In this document: piece by piece, positions 24,151 to 35,599 of the stretch
How positions within the stretch are numbered: position 1 is the stretch's first letter
Layout: every line of letters starts with the position of its first letter
Source: Vicia villosa
Lineage: Eukaryota; Streptophyta; Magnoliopsida; Fabales; Fabaceae
Assembly (NCBI RefSeq): GCF_029867415.1
Contig: NC_081183.1
Span: 145,696,798 to 145,760,797, forward strand
DNA: 64,000 nucleotides
Direction: 5' to 3'
Program-made: the position numbers and the translations under genes
Notes under the pieces: model-generated
Seen by the model: only the letters and a program-made list of their open reading frames with translations
Told to the model about the DNA's origin: nothing
Database searches by the model: none

Positions 24151-24152
24151 GC

Positions 24153-27100
24153 TGTCGCTACCGCGAAAAATGGAATCAGAGTCGCCACTAATATATTTAT
24201 CCCATCGCGGGAAAGGAATATCAGAAAACCTAACTCGAAATAAGAACACGGTCTTTCGACCAGAGAACAGGGCACGGGAGTCGGTTACGCGAGGGGAAGG
24301 TGTTAGCACCCCTCACGCCCATCGTACTCGATGGTATCCACCTATGTTTGCTTCTATCTAAAGGGTGTATCTAAAGTCTAAAACCTAAATGCGAATGCAT
24401 GCAAAAGAAATACGGGGAAAAGAAGGAATTATTTACAAGTGTGTTCGCTTAGGCCCCGCGACCCAATGCCTACGTATCCTTTTCAGGAATCAGAACGACC
24501 GTAGTTCGGCTCCATAGTTTCCATTTGTTTTGTGTTTTTTAGTTGAACAGAGGTTAAGGTCACAATCCACGATGCTCGACCTTTGGAGACTTACACGCCT
24601 ACTTTGGAAAGGACTTAACTTGTTCTTAAGCGCCTAACAAGGCAAAAGAGTGAACTTGGGTTTGTGTTTTTTATGTAACTACATGATGAACAAAACCCAA
24701 TACAAGGTTTCGCACCACTTCGTCACTTTGTTTTAATTCGAGCCTTTATTAAGTGTTTTAAATGTTTTTTTGTCGGGTATTTTTTAAGGGAATTTACTTT
24801 GCGATTAGAATCACACAAAAATGTATAATGATCGAGAAGCAGATTAGGGAATGAATCCCACTCACTTCTATCCCATTATATAATGTTCAAGAAACAGACT
24901 AGGGAATGAATCCCACTCATTTCTATCCCATTAATTAATGTTCGAGAAACAGATTAGGGAATGAATCCCACTCATTTCTCTCCCATTAAGTAGTGACCGA
25001 GAAACAGATTAGGGAATGAATCCCACTCATTTCTATGCCACTAAGTGATTGAGAAACAGATTAGGGAATGAATCCCACTCATTTCTCTATCACTTTCTTA
25101 ATGTGATTCGCCTATTTATTTATTAGTGTTTTAAAGTTGAAAAGAAAAAGAGATGAACAAAGGGGTACTAACCTATTCTCTAATCTAAGTTATTCTAATC
25201 TAAGTCTAATGGCCCTAAGGTGAAGGATAACTATCCTAACCTATCTCAATTCCTCTTAACAAAGAAGGAAGAGTCTAAGGGAACGTGGCAAAAGAATGGA
25301 GTTACAACTCCAACAAGATGAGAAGAGAGCCCTAGGGCAGTAGCAAACCAAGGAAATAAGTGTCTTAAATCAAACACAAAAGCATCATGACATCACACGA
25401 AAATATTCACAAAGAGCTACCAAAGTATCACATAAATCGTCACTTAACAATTAGCGAACAAACATCCATTAATCAAAACAAAAAGCAAATAAAAGCATGA
25501 ACAAAGTTTAAAGTCAGTAGCTATTAGTTCATTTATAGGTCCAAGACCTTATGCCAATCTATGTTAGTCAATTAACTTGAAACAAACAAAGTTCTAACAA
25601 AACTATACCAAACTAGGTCAAAACTAGTTAATAGAATTCAAATTAGGAGTGAAGTTAGAAAGATGTATTTACATGGTAGAAGTCAGTAGCTAATGACCTC
25701 TAATAGGTGTCTAAACAATCATGGAATCAAGTCACAAAGTCTCATACAAAATTATAGGTCATTTGGACAAGTTTTGGTGCGATCGTTAACCAAAGGTGAG
25801 TTATTTGCAAGTGAGAAAGAAAAATCAAGTAAAATAAGAAAACATGACTTGAAAAATTCAACTCCAGGTCTTAGGACCTCTAAACATCCCTACTTATATG
25901 TACAAAAAGAAACTAAGTCAATTGCATAAAGGCAAAGCAAATTATAGGTCAAATTCACATGGTTATCCGTTTAGGAACGTACATAAATCGGGTATAGAAA
26001 ATCTAATGAAAACCTAACCAAAACATAGAATTAGACTTTTATCTTTTTCACACCATATGGTATATGAGTCTACTGATATCACACAAAAAATGGCAATTAA
26101 ATTCTACTCCTAAGGTATTAAACAAAATTAATTTGCAAAACCTATCAAAACATGAAACATTACGAACATATTCAACAAAATGGCCCAACAAAAATAGTAA
26201 ATCAAACCACAAAAATCCACAAAAATTATGACAATTACCTAAACACAAAATTCAATCTAAAACATATTTTTGCACATTTTTTATCTCAATAGAACCTGGA
26301 TTGCTAAACAAAAACTAGAGAAGAAACAATTTGCAAAAGGAGAAAAATCTAACAACACAGGGGGGTGCAGAAGCAAAAATGAAATGCATTGGATTTACAT
26401 TAGGGCGCGTTTTGGGCCTTGTCCTGGGGGTGTGGCTAACATTTTCGATGGCCCAGGAGAATCTCTATGATCCATTAACAAACCATTCAGATTTTTATGA
26501 TCAATTTCCATTAATCACACTTATTTCCCAGTTAATCTCCGTTTAACCAACAGATTTCAATCAATGCTAATATCTAATGTCAATTAACTCTAGTTAAAAA
26601 CAAACATGAAAAAATTGAAAGGGGATTAGGTTAAATGTATTGTGACCTTTGGGCTTATCTGAATGAATCCTCTTCTTCACGTGCGACGGCCGGAACTCCC
26701 TCATCTCCGTTCAAACTCGCGGCGCCGACCGGCCACTCTCCTCCGCTCTCTCGCTCTGACTACTTCTCTCCGATCTCAATCTCTCTTCCTTATGTGAGCG
26801 ACGGCGTCGCAAGCTATCTCCGGCGAGACTCGACGGAGCAACTCTCTTCCCATCGCTATCGTAGACCGCTCTCAACATCTTGTTCTTGTTCATCTCCGAT
26901 TCAAACTCCGTTCCATTTTAATCTCGCTCTCCTTCTCGATTTCTTTTTCTTCCGATTATCGTTGTTGATGAAAGATGGATTCTGCGGAGCGTTGATTGAA
27001 GATTTGTTCAACGGAAGAAAGTGCGATTGTTGATGATGATGAGGACTAGATGAACGGTTCAAGATCGAGAAGGTTTGTTACATCTTCATGTTACGAATTT

Positions 27101-28749
27101 TCCTTCTGATTTTTCCTCTTGTTACATTTTCGATTATGCAGGTGAGTGATTTTCTGATTCCTTCTTTTCTGTTATCAGTTTCTGATGGATATATAGAGAG
27201 AGATGAAGGTTGTGATGATTGTGGATTGAAGAAGGTGCTAAAGATTTGAAGATCGATCAGGTGTTGTTGTTGGATGTTGCAAAAATGGAGGATGTGCGAT
27301 TTGGTGAAGGTGATTGAAGGTTATGGTTCAGATGCTGAAGATGATGAATCGATGATGGTTTCTGCAGATGAAGTTGTGAAGAGTTTTCGGTTCAGAGAGA
27401 GAGATGAAGATTCAGAGATGTTGAAGATTGATGAGAGTTATGGAGGTGATGAATCTTGAAGATGGAAAAAGGTTGAGAGACTCCAAGATCGATTGAAGAG
27501 TGTGATTGAAGGTCATTGAAGTCGAAGATGGTGAAGATTCAAGAGTGTGAAGAAGGTTCCATGAAGATTGAGGAAGAGAGTTTTTCTGTGAGGAGGTGAA
27601 GAAGATTGAAAGAGAAGACCCAGTTCATAGGAAGATGAGGAGAGTATGAAGATGATGAATTCTGAAGGTGAGGATCGGTGGAGAAATTTTTGTTACGTTT
27701 CAGTTATCTTTCTGTTATCAACTTCTGATCCTATTATCCTTTTTTGACTTTTTTTCTCTTGCCAAATTCTGTTGTTGATAATTTTCTCCTGATATCTTTT
27801 CCTGATTTTTCTTATGAGTCTCTCCGTTAGCAGCAATTAGTGAACCGTGGCCTGTGTTTTCCTTTATGTGCAGCAATGCAGGGTTGGTTTTGGATTATCT
27901 TGAAGCAGCTTGAAACATAGAAAAATTAGGATGGACTTTTTCTTTTGTAATTCATTAATGAATGACATGGATTTTGTAATTTGAACTTGGATCTGTATAT
28001 TTTGTTGTACAAACTTTCAAAATACTTGTAACGAAGCTTGTACTCCATATTAATCTTGATCTTTATTTAGAGTTCCTCTTGTAGATTGTAATCATGGTCA
28101 AGCACCAATAAGAACTTCAAAAGTTCAATTGACTCTCATCACGATGCGTCAACCTTATGACGACTCGTCTTTTGAGAAACAAAACAAAACTTCCCTCTTT
28201 CCCTTCATTATTAATTGAGAAACAAAGTAAAAGTTTCATCTTTCCCTTCATCATCAATTCGGTAAAAGTTCCATCTTTCCCTTCATCATCAATTTGAATG
28301 TATAGATAAAAGCTCAAAAGTTTGCATAAGATCACATATAACTCGTAGCTCCAAGTAATGAAGTGGATCGAGCCCAAGTGTTTGAGACATACCCATGATG
28401 ATTGCCGAAGCCATACACTCATAATTAAATCTCAACTCTTGAATATTTGGCATCCTAAGCATCAATGAAGCCACACCTCATATCATGCACAAACTCATAT
28501 GTTTGAGGAGAGGGGATCTTACTCCATAATCCACTGTTTAAAAAGGAGAAGAGCTAGTCTTTGGGTGATATCTATACCTCAACCACTTGTGAAAAATCTT
28601 AGCCTTGAAACCCTTCACTTTACTGGATTTCTGTGCTTTATTGAATGCAAATGTATGCTAAGTTAATGACCTAACTATATGTATGCATATGCAATGTGAA
28701 ACTTAAGCCAATTAGAAATAAATATATGGGCAAATTTTGGGGTGCAACA
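24153..28749 (-). repeat. 5' LTR of element 2 (4597 bp)
   Basis: It is near-identical to 13189-17785. Its outer terminus GCAACA at 28749 abuts Ogre LTR sequence (CTAACTG at 28750) exactly, so this end looks like a normal integrase-joined LTR terminus. No matching 5-bp duplication is present at the far (left) junction. Confidence 0.9.
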
Positions 28750-30749
28750 CTAACTGAATGCTTATTGGAGCTTGAATCCTCCTGAATTGCTCTATGGACC
28801 TCCCTCGATTTCAGCTTCAAGTGAACATGGAGGTTGTTGAATTTGGAGTTACAGATGAGCTGCAGCCATCTGGTTAGCTTCACTATGACCTGAGGAGTGT
28901 GCCTGGTTGATTGGCTTGGCTTGAAACCTCCTGAATTGTTCTGTGGTCCTCCAACTGCAAGTGCTCCAAATGAGAGGTGGAGATGATGATTCTCCACGCC
29001 CAGCAGTGTTCCAGAGGTTTGGATCACCTCCAAATGCCTCCCTCAATGTGTTTGAATACTTATTTTCAAAGAGAGAGCTTTGGTTTGAAGAATCCGAGTC
29101 TTCTTGCCAAAGGACCTTTGAAAAAACTAAGTATGAAGAAAGAAAAGAGAAAGCAAGAATTCTGTTGCTTTGGTGTGTTTTTTGAATGAGAATGAGGCCT
29201 CTATTTATAGGCAATTGGTTCAGTATAGTTGCAGAAGAGTGAGCTTGCTTAATGAAAGAAGTTTGGTTTCTTAAGCATGAAGGAAGTTTGCAAATATCTC
29301 TTATGCAATGATGAGAATTTTGATTCCATTTGATCAATCCCCTAGCCCTCGATTTTGCTTGATCTTAGGGGACAATTCTGAGCCAGAAATGAGCTCTAAT
29401 TGGTTGGTGAGAAGATTCCTTGGGTGATTCATCAATTTGCCATAAATTCACAAATGTAATCATTACATAATCACATGTTCTTGTTTTTAGAATCTTCTTC
29501 AATCCTTATGGCATGGTGAAAATGAATGCATGGCATTGTTTCAGATATGTTATGGGTCGTGTAGCATCCATAATTGAGGTCATGTGCACAAAATTTCAAA
29601 GTTCAAAAATGATGCATGACCTATAATTTTACTTCATGAGGCCAACTTTGAACAAGCATAACTCTTAGCTCAAATTGAATTTGGAGAAGGTTGAACACAA
29701 TTTGGAAAGCCCTAAACATCTACTTCAAATCATTAGTTTATGTCTTCTTCAGAATCATTTGGGAAATTTGTGAAAAATGAGCCCAAAGTTGGATGAAAAC
29801 TAGGTTAAAACACTTAGAAAATTTTCTAAGTGTTTATGACCTAAAACTTCAAAATTTTCAAAACCCTTAAATGGTTGATCTTTTGAAAAAAGTTCCTTTG
29901 TAAGATGTTGTTTTATTTTGCAAGATCTACAACTTTCATGTTGGAAGTTTTTTGAGTTGTGTAGGTGAAATTTTGAGTTCTCACTATGCCCTCAAAAACC
30001 CTAATTCCCGACTTTTTGCTCCTTGATGAATTTCTTTGAATTTCTTTGGTCAAATGACTTTGACATCCATATATTGATGATATTGATCTTTGAAAGTCAT
30101 TTTTTTGACCAAAAACCTTAAAAGTCAATGATGATCCCACACAGTTGACTTTTCCTGACAAAGTGAATTTTTGGGCTTTTGTGTAGAAACAAGATCTTTT
30201 CCTCAAATGAATGATGTAAATGGATTATATTGAGGTAGTAGAGAATCTTGAATCATGTCTTGAGTTTTGGATCCATGCCCTGATTAAAAGTCAACTATCT
30301 TGGTGAATTAGGTCAAAAACCCTAATTGTCGACCAGAGGACAATGATGAGTGTAGACTTTGAATTGAGGTGTAATGTCCAGTGGATCTTGTCATAAGAGT
30401 TATTTGAAGATGATTAATGTCTTTGAATGGTTTCCTGGGGCTTTTTAGGGTTTCCCAAAGGTGATCCCTGATTTTAGTCCTTGATAGGCTCCAAACCCTA
30501 GTCTGTTGATCTGAGTAATCCTGTACTTAGATAACTGGGTGTCTTAATCAATCATAGGTGTAATAATGAGGCTTTTGAGTCTTATGATCGTATTAGAGAC
30601 TAATCTCTCTATTGATTGATCCTTTGCCTGAGTTTTCTTGTCTTTGAACACCCTCGATTGAATGCCAGACTGCCCTGGGTACTTACTTTGACTTGATGAA
30701 AATCCTGAAGATATGTCATCTCAGGGGGGTCAAAAATTAGGGTATGACA
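28750..30749 (-). repeat. Ogre 3' LTR, right portion (U3 side)
   Basis: It continues the LTR interrupted at 11465. Positions 28750-29027 duplicate 11188-11465, and from 29028 it is co-linear with 60699-62422. It ends TATGACA, giving an LTR start of TGTCATACCC on the minus strand. It holds a TATA-like box at 29201-29210. Adjacent at 30750 is the PPT. Confidence 0.9.
29201..29210 (-). promoter_or_regulatory. Candidate TATA box of Ogre 3' LTR
   Basis: The minus strand reads CTATAAATAG inside the palindrome gcctctatttataggc. The equivalent is kept at 60873-60882. The position, about 1.5 kb inside the LTR start, is plausible for a long U3. Transcription would run leftwards. Confidence 0.5.
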
Positions 30750-30766
30750 GATGCCCCTATTTAAGT
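30750..30766 (-). promoter_or_regulatory. Ogre polypurine tract
   Basis: On the minus strand CTTAAATAGGGGCATC directly precedes the 3' LTR start TGTCATACCC. It corresponds to the PPTs of elements 2 and 3 (AATAGGGGCAGC / AAATAGGGGCAGC). Confidence 0.75.
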
Positions 30767-31139
30767 TTCTTTTATCTGGAGGGAGAGAGATTGAGATCTC
30801 GATTTCTCCTGCGTAAAAGAGACTTAAATATCAAAGAATGCCCGAATTTTGGGCGCTCCTGAGATGATAAAATCTTTGCATGATTTGATCCCGTTATCGC
30901 ACTTGGCGGGGGATGAGGAGACAAATTCCTGCAGAAATACTTGATGTGGATTCTGGTGAATGGATGGCAATGTAGGATGCGCAATCCATCTTTTTTAACT
31001 AAGTGTTAACACTTAGAAAAAGGTAAACAACCTCCCATTGTTTCGGATGTCCATATCTCGAAACTGGTCTTAGTTGCGTTTGGACAATATCTCAGATAAA
31101 GAGAAAATTTCCAACAGTTTGTTTCCTCATCAAACTTCT

Positions 31140-31500
31140 TACCAGCAGTTGGAGGTAAGATACCATTTGATGGTAATAAAGAAACTTTCAAAGGTTTGTT
31201 TCCTCGTCAAACTTCTTACCAGCGCTTGGAGGTAAGATGCCATTTGACGGCTGTAGAGAAACTTCAAAGGTTTGTTTCCTCGTCAAACTTCTTACCAGCG
31301 CTTGGAGGTAAGATGCCATTTGACGGCTGTAGAGAAACTTCAAAGGTTTGTTTCCTCGTCAAACTTCTTACCAGCGCTTGGAGGTAAGATGCCATTTGAC
31401 GGCTGTAGAGAAACTTCAAAGGTTTGTTTCCTCGTCAAACTTCTTACCAGCGCTTGGAGGTAAGATGCCATTTGACGGCTGTAGAGAAACTTCACCATCT
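31140..31500. repeat. 76-bp tandem repeat in Ogre 3' untranslated region
   Basis: Four consecutive units of 76 bp contain cttcaaaggtttgtttcctc and ttaccagcgcttggaggtaa. A more diverged first unit lies at 31110-31190. The inner copies are nearly identical, indicating recent expansion. The same peptide frames appear twice at a 76-bp offset, but no protein is inferred. Confidence 0.9.
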
Positions 31501-31576
31501 TCCCTTTTGACTTGACGTCTTTGAAAGAATGTCATATGGCCTCATGATCTTTTGAGGGGCTAATGACTTTGTTTGA

Positions 31577-31581
31577 AGGCG
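31577..31581. other. Target-site duplication of element 3 (left, AGGCG)
   Basis: AGGCG directly before the LTR at 31582 matches AGGCG at 43879-43883 directly after the other LTR. A 5-bp duplication is the expected signature of Ty3/gypsy integrase. Confidence 0.9.
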
Positions 31582-32319
31582 TGTCGCACGCTCGCGAAAA
31601 TGAACAACAGAGTCGCCACCAATATATTTATCCCATAAGGGAAAGGAATATCAGAAAACCTAAGATGAATAAGAACGAGGTCTTTCGACCAGAGATAGGG
31701 TACGGGAGTCGGTTACGCGAGGGGAAGGTACTAGCACCCCTCACGCCCATCGTACTCGATGGTATCCACCTATGTTTGTTTCTATCTAAAGGGTGTGTAA
31801 ATCTAAAGCTTAATTACTAAAGGAATGCATGCAAATGAAAGAAAAGAAACACGGGGAAAATAAGGTTTATAAATAATTGTGCTCGCTTAGGCCCCGCGAC
31901 CCAATGCCTACGTATCCTTTTCAGGAATCAGAGCGCCGTAGTTCGGCTCTTTAGTTTTTGTTTGTTTTTGTGTTTTTTAGTTGAACAGTTACATTCGCAC
32001 TCCGCTGCTCGACCTCTGGAGTCTTAAGCTGGGAATGGAGCGGAAATAACGTGTCCGATTAGGAGAAAGAAATGCCCTGAAGGCAAGAGAAAGAATGCCT
32101 CGGAGGCAAGAGAGAAAAGATTGGTTTGTGTTTTTTATGTGTGATTCCATGATGGACGAAAACCCACTACAAGGCTTCGCATCACTTCCTTACTTTGCTT
32201 AGCTCTGAGCCTTTATTAGATATTTTGAAGTGTTTTTGTTTAGGTGTCTTTTAAGGGAAATTAATTTGTGACTTAGATCATACCAAAAAGAGTTTTGCTT
32301 TGCATATTTAGAGAAAGCA

Positions 32320-32600
32320 CATTGAGGCCTACGCCACAATCGTTTCTCTAAATAACGGTTAAGAAATACATCGAGGTTTCACACCTCAATCATTTCTTCT
32401 CCGCTAAGTAAAGGAGATACAAAAAAGAGTTCTTTTGTGAATGTTTAGAGAATGCACATCGAGGCCTACACCACGATCGTTTCTCTAAACAACGGTTAAG
32501 AAATACATCGAGGCTTCACACCTCAATCATTTCTTCTCCGCTAAGTAGGAAAGAACATACATCAAGGCCTACGCCTCAATCATTTCTTTCTTACTATGAA
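32320..32600. repeat. Tandem hairpin repeats in element 3 LTR
   Basis: Alternating units contain gagg(c/t)(c/t)tacrcca and gaggyttcacacctcaatcatttct, with paired ends GAGG...CCTC and agaaa...tttct. They occupy the same relative LTR position as the gagaaacagattaggg array of element 2, and the identical array is at 40732-41012. Confidence 0.75.
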
Positions 32601-34260
32601 ATATAGTAACGGTATGATCTTCATCGATATTTATTAAGTATTTTAAAAGTTGAAAAGAAAAGAAGGAAGACTAGCCTAAAATGATCAACTAGCCTAATGT
32701 TACGATGGGAATTCTAGATCCTAATGGCATGAAGATATAAGCATAAGCGGAGATCGAAATTACAAGTAAAAATACAAGTAAATAATGATACAAAAATTAG
32801 TGTAAAATGGCTAACATAAACACTTGAAAATATGGTACAAGACATGAAGGTGAACAATGCAAAATAGTACAAAAATCGAATTTAAAATACTATTATTTTC
32901 TATGATTTTTTATATGAGAACAAAGAGATTCTAATTAAGCAAAAAGAAAATAAAATGATTAGCCTAACAAAACTAATATTTTTATGATTATTTTCTATGT
33001 CTAAAATTGTATCAAAGTCTAAAAATTAGCATTTTTGTTATTTATGAAAACACCTAAATTCATTAATTAAAGGTCAGGGGGTACATATTGAATCAAATGG
33101 TGTGATTAGCAAAACGCTGGGCTCAAAGGTGTTGGCCCAGCAAACTATTTTTGTTGTTCAGATTTTTGGTATGTCAAATAGAGCTTGGGCCAGTGGGGGG
33201 TGTAGCTAACAGATTTCGTACGTGGCCCAATTGCTATTGATGATCCATATTTATTATTCAGTTTATATAATCAGACTTTTATTATGAAAATAATAAAATA
33301 AAATAAAAAAAATAATCAATTTAAACCAAAAAGGGAAAATTGAGGTTCTAGGGTTACCTCAATGTGTCGTTCCTCCTTCCTCAGTCGTCTCTCACTCTCG
33401 TTCTTATCTCTTCTCACCGGCGAACGACGACGGCCACCCAACCCTATCTCCGGCATGCGTTTGAACACCGTCGTGACCAAACCTCCTCCTATCTCGATCT
33501 CCTTCTCCTTCTTGTTGCGTTTAATGATGACGACGGACGCTGTCACGAAGTCGCTGAAGGTGTGAGCGTGATGATGCGTTGATGATGATGAACACTGTAT
33601 GGTGCGATGTTGTGGCGTGGTGATGATTGTTGCGATGATGATGAATGAACGCAGTGGTTGAATGTGATGCAGAAGCGATTCAGATGATGAATCGGTGATG
33701 GTGATGTTGTTGGAGATTGTTGTTAACATTGAAGAACAGATGAACGATTCGTTTTCTTCTTGCAGGTGAATTCTCTTTTTTCTGTTATCGTTCTTTTTTT
33801 CATTTCGATTTCTTCTGATTCTTTCTTCTGCTGTTTCAATCTTCTTTCTTCTTCTTTGGTCTTATTCTGCAACTTTTTTGTTGTGTTCTTCGTGAGTTTG
33901 AGGTGAAGATGGATGACTGAAGATCGTTGATTAGTGTGAAGATGAAGAAGATTCTGGTGATTTGATTCTGAAGAATGGAGAAGAAGATTGAAGTTTTGTC
34001 ATGGTGTAGAGATTCTGAGGTGAGGAAATTATGAAGGAGAATGGAAGATTATGAATGGTGAATTGTGGAGATGGTGATGAAGAATCGTGTGAAGTGATGA
34101 AGATGATGGAGAGCCTTGAATGAAGGTGGAGAAGAGAATTTATAGGTGGAGTTCTGAGATGAAGAATGTGAAGGTGGTGGTGAAGTTTGAAGAATGGCTG
34201 AGAATGTGGAGTGAAAATGGTTATGAGAGTGAAGAAGATGAAGATGGCTGCAAGTCACTG

Positions 34261-34270
34261 CATTTATAGG
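34261..34270 (-). promoter_or_regulatory. Candidate TATA box of element 3 LTR
   Basis: The minus strand reads CCTATAAATG. The same sequence lies at 42673-42682 in the 5' LTR, where it would drive transcription leftwards into a CT-rich leader. Confidence 0.45.
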
Positions 34271-35466
34271 TAAGGTTTCTTCTCAATTTCTGTTTTGATT
34301 TTCTGTTAGAAGTTAACTGAATCTGTTAGCATTTGTAACTGAATTTGGGAGTTAGTTAGGCGGTTATAGAAGTTGTTAGTTTGGGACTGTTATATATCAG
34401 TTATAGATTAATTGAGAAAAAGGTTGGAAATAGAGTTGGTTGAAAAATTGGTTAGCTGTTGGGAATTGTTAGTAAGATGGTGGCTAGGCTAAGTTAGGCA
34501 TCTGTTTTATGGTTATGCAGAATTGTGACTGGCTCCTAAATTATGCAGGTTTTTGGTTTGATCATTTGCGGAATTGGTTCGGGTATGCAAGCTGGATGCA
34601 AGTTTGATTTTCTTTATTTTTGGCATTGTATTGTGGGTTGATAATGCTGCAACTGTATTGAACTATATTGATTGTGTGCGGAGGCAGGTTTGAAGTGTAG
34701 GAATGGTGCAATGGGCGCACAGTCATGAAGATGGAATCAAGGGTGCTAGCCTATCATTGATGACAGCTTAGGATTAGAAACAATAGGCTGAAGCAATTTT
34801 TGTATAGTCTGATTTTGTAATGAGATTTTGGTAAATAAATGTTGTAATAGATAGCAACCTGAACTAAGTGTTAAATGGAGTTTGGGAATGGACTTTTGAT
34901 TTGTGAGTTTGAATGATTGCTTGAATAAAGGTTCTTGTATCCTTTTGTAGTATGGAGCTTCTTTTTACACTTCTTCTCTCGAATAAACTTGCCCTGTTAT
35001 GATGGAATGAAATTTCTAATTTGAAGTGTAACTGGTGTTGAATGATGAATCTTAAGAAGCTAACATTTCCTTAAAAATACGAATGATGTTCGTACAGATC
35101 TTGATGAACCTTTGAATCAATTGTACTCTTTTCATAATCCCATAATAATTAGATCCAAATTGAACGCTCCTGATTGAATCTTAAATTCATAATAATTTGT
35201 GCTTGAAGCAACATCAATATGCATAAGACCTTTGACTTGATGTATTAGAAGATAGATAAATTCATCATCCTATCGCACAAACCATGAATCATTTCTTGTA
35301 TCTCAATCAACTTCAGGAACCCTTGATCCTTGCTCTCATTTCCAGATTATAGATGAGTGCATGATTTTTTTTTGTTGATGACCTAAAGGGGATGATAGTG
35401 CAGATGAAATGGGAAAACATAAGCCGATTATAAATAAATTAGATGGGCAAATTTTGGGGTGCAACA

Positions 35467-35482
35467 GCTGCCCCTATTTAAT
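35467..35482 (-). promoter_or_regulatory. Polypurine tract of element 3
   Basis: The minus strand reads ATTAAATAGGGGCAGC directly before TGTTGCACCCC of the 3' LTR. Confidence 0.8.
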
Positions 35483-35599
35483 CGTCTTAAACATGAAGGT
35501 GCGATTGGCGCTAGCCTTTCGATCATTCAAGGTTGAAGAAGATTAAATACCAAGTGAACCTGAAAATTTGCCTCATGAGATAAGATCCACTGGGGGGAA

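Larger units (their letters stand above)
17786..24152 (-). mobile_element. Internal region of element 2 (LARD-like, non-coding)
   Basis: This is 6.4 kb between the two LTRs, with a PPT (ATTGAATAGGGGCAGC on the minus strand, 17786-17801) and a PBS at 24133-24150. There are no gag-pol ORFs beyond a broken gag start near 22736-23200. It carries arrays of gctaaccttagttagacttt (17955-18790), 'ccaata(a)aca(t)tggg' repeats (18795-19010), 'ctcaaYggagt...ctcagggta' repeats (about 20285-20560) and T-rich tracts near 21065. Several blocks resemble the internal region of element 3, suggesting selection on RNA sequence or common ancestry. Confidence 0.75.
31582..35466 (-). repeat. 3' LTR of element 3 (3885 bp)
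   Basis: It starts TGTCGCACGCTCGCG and ends GGGTGCAACA in plus orientation. It contains hairpin-rich tandem repeats (32320-32600), a CT-rich transcript leader region (33900-34260, GA-rich on the plus strand) and a TATA-like box at 34261-34270. Confidence 0.95.

Noticed and set aside
33316..33729. 137-codon minus-strand ORF in element 3 LTR (also 41728-42141)
   Set aside because: It has low-complexity His/Ser/Thr-rich then basic composition from a strand-biased leader, with no recognisable domain. It could be a chance ORF in the leader.
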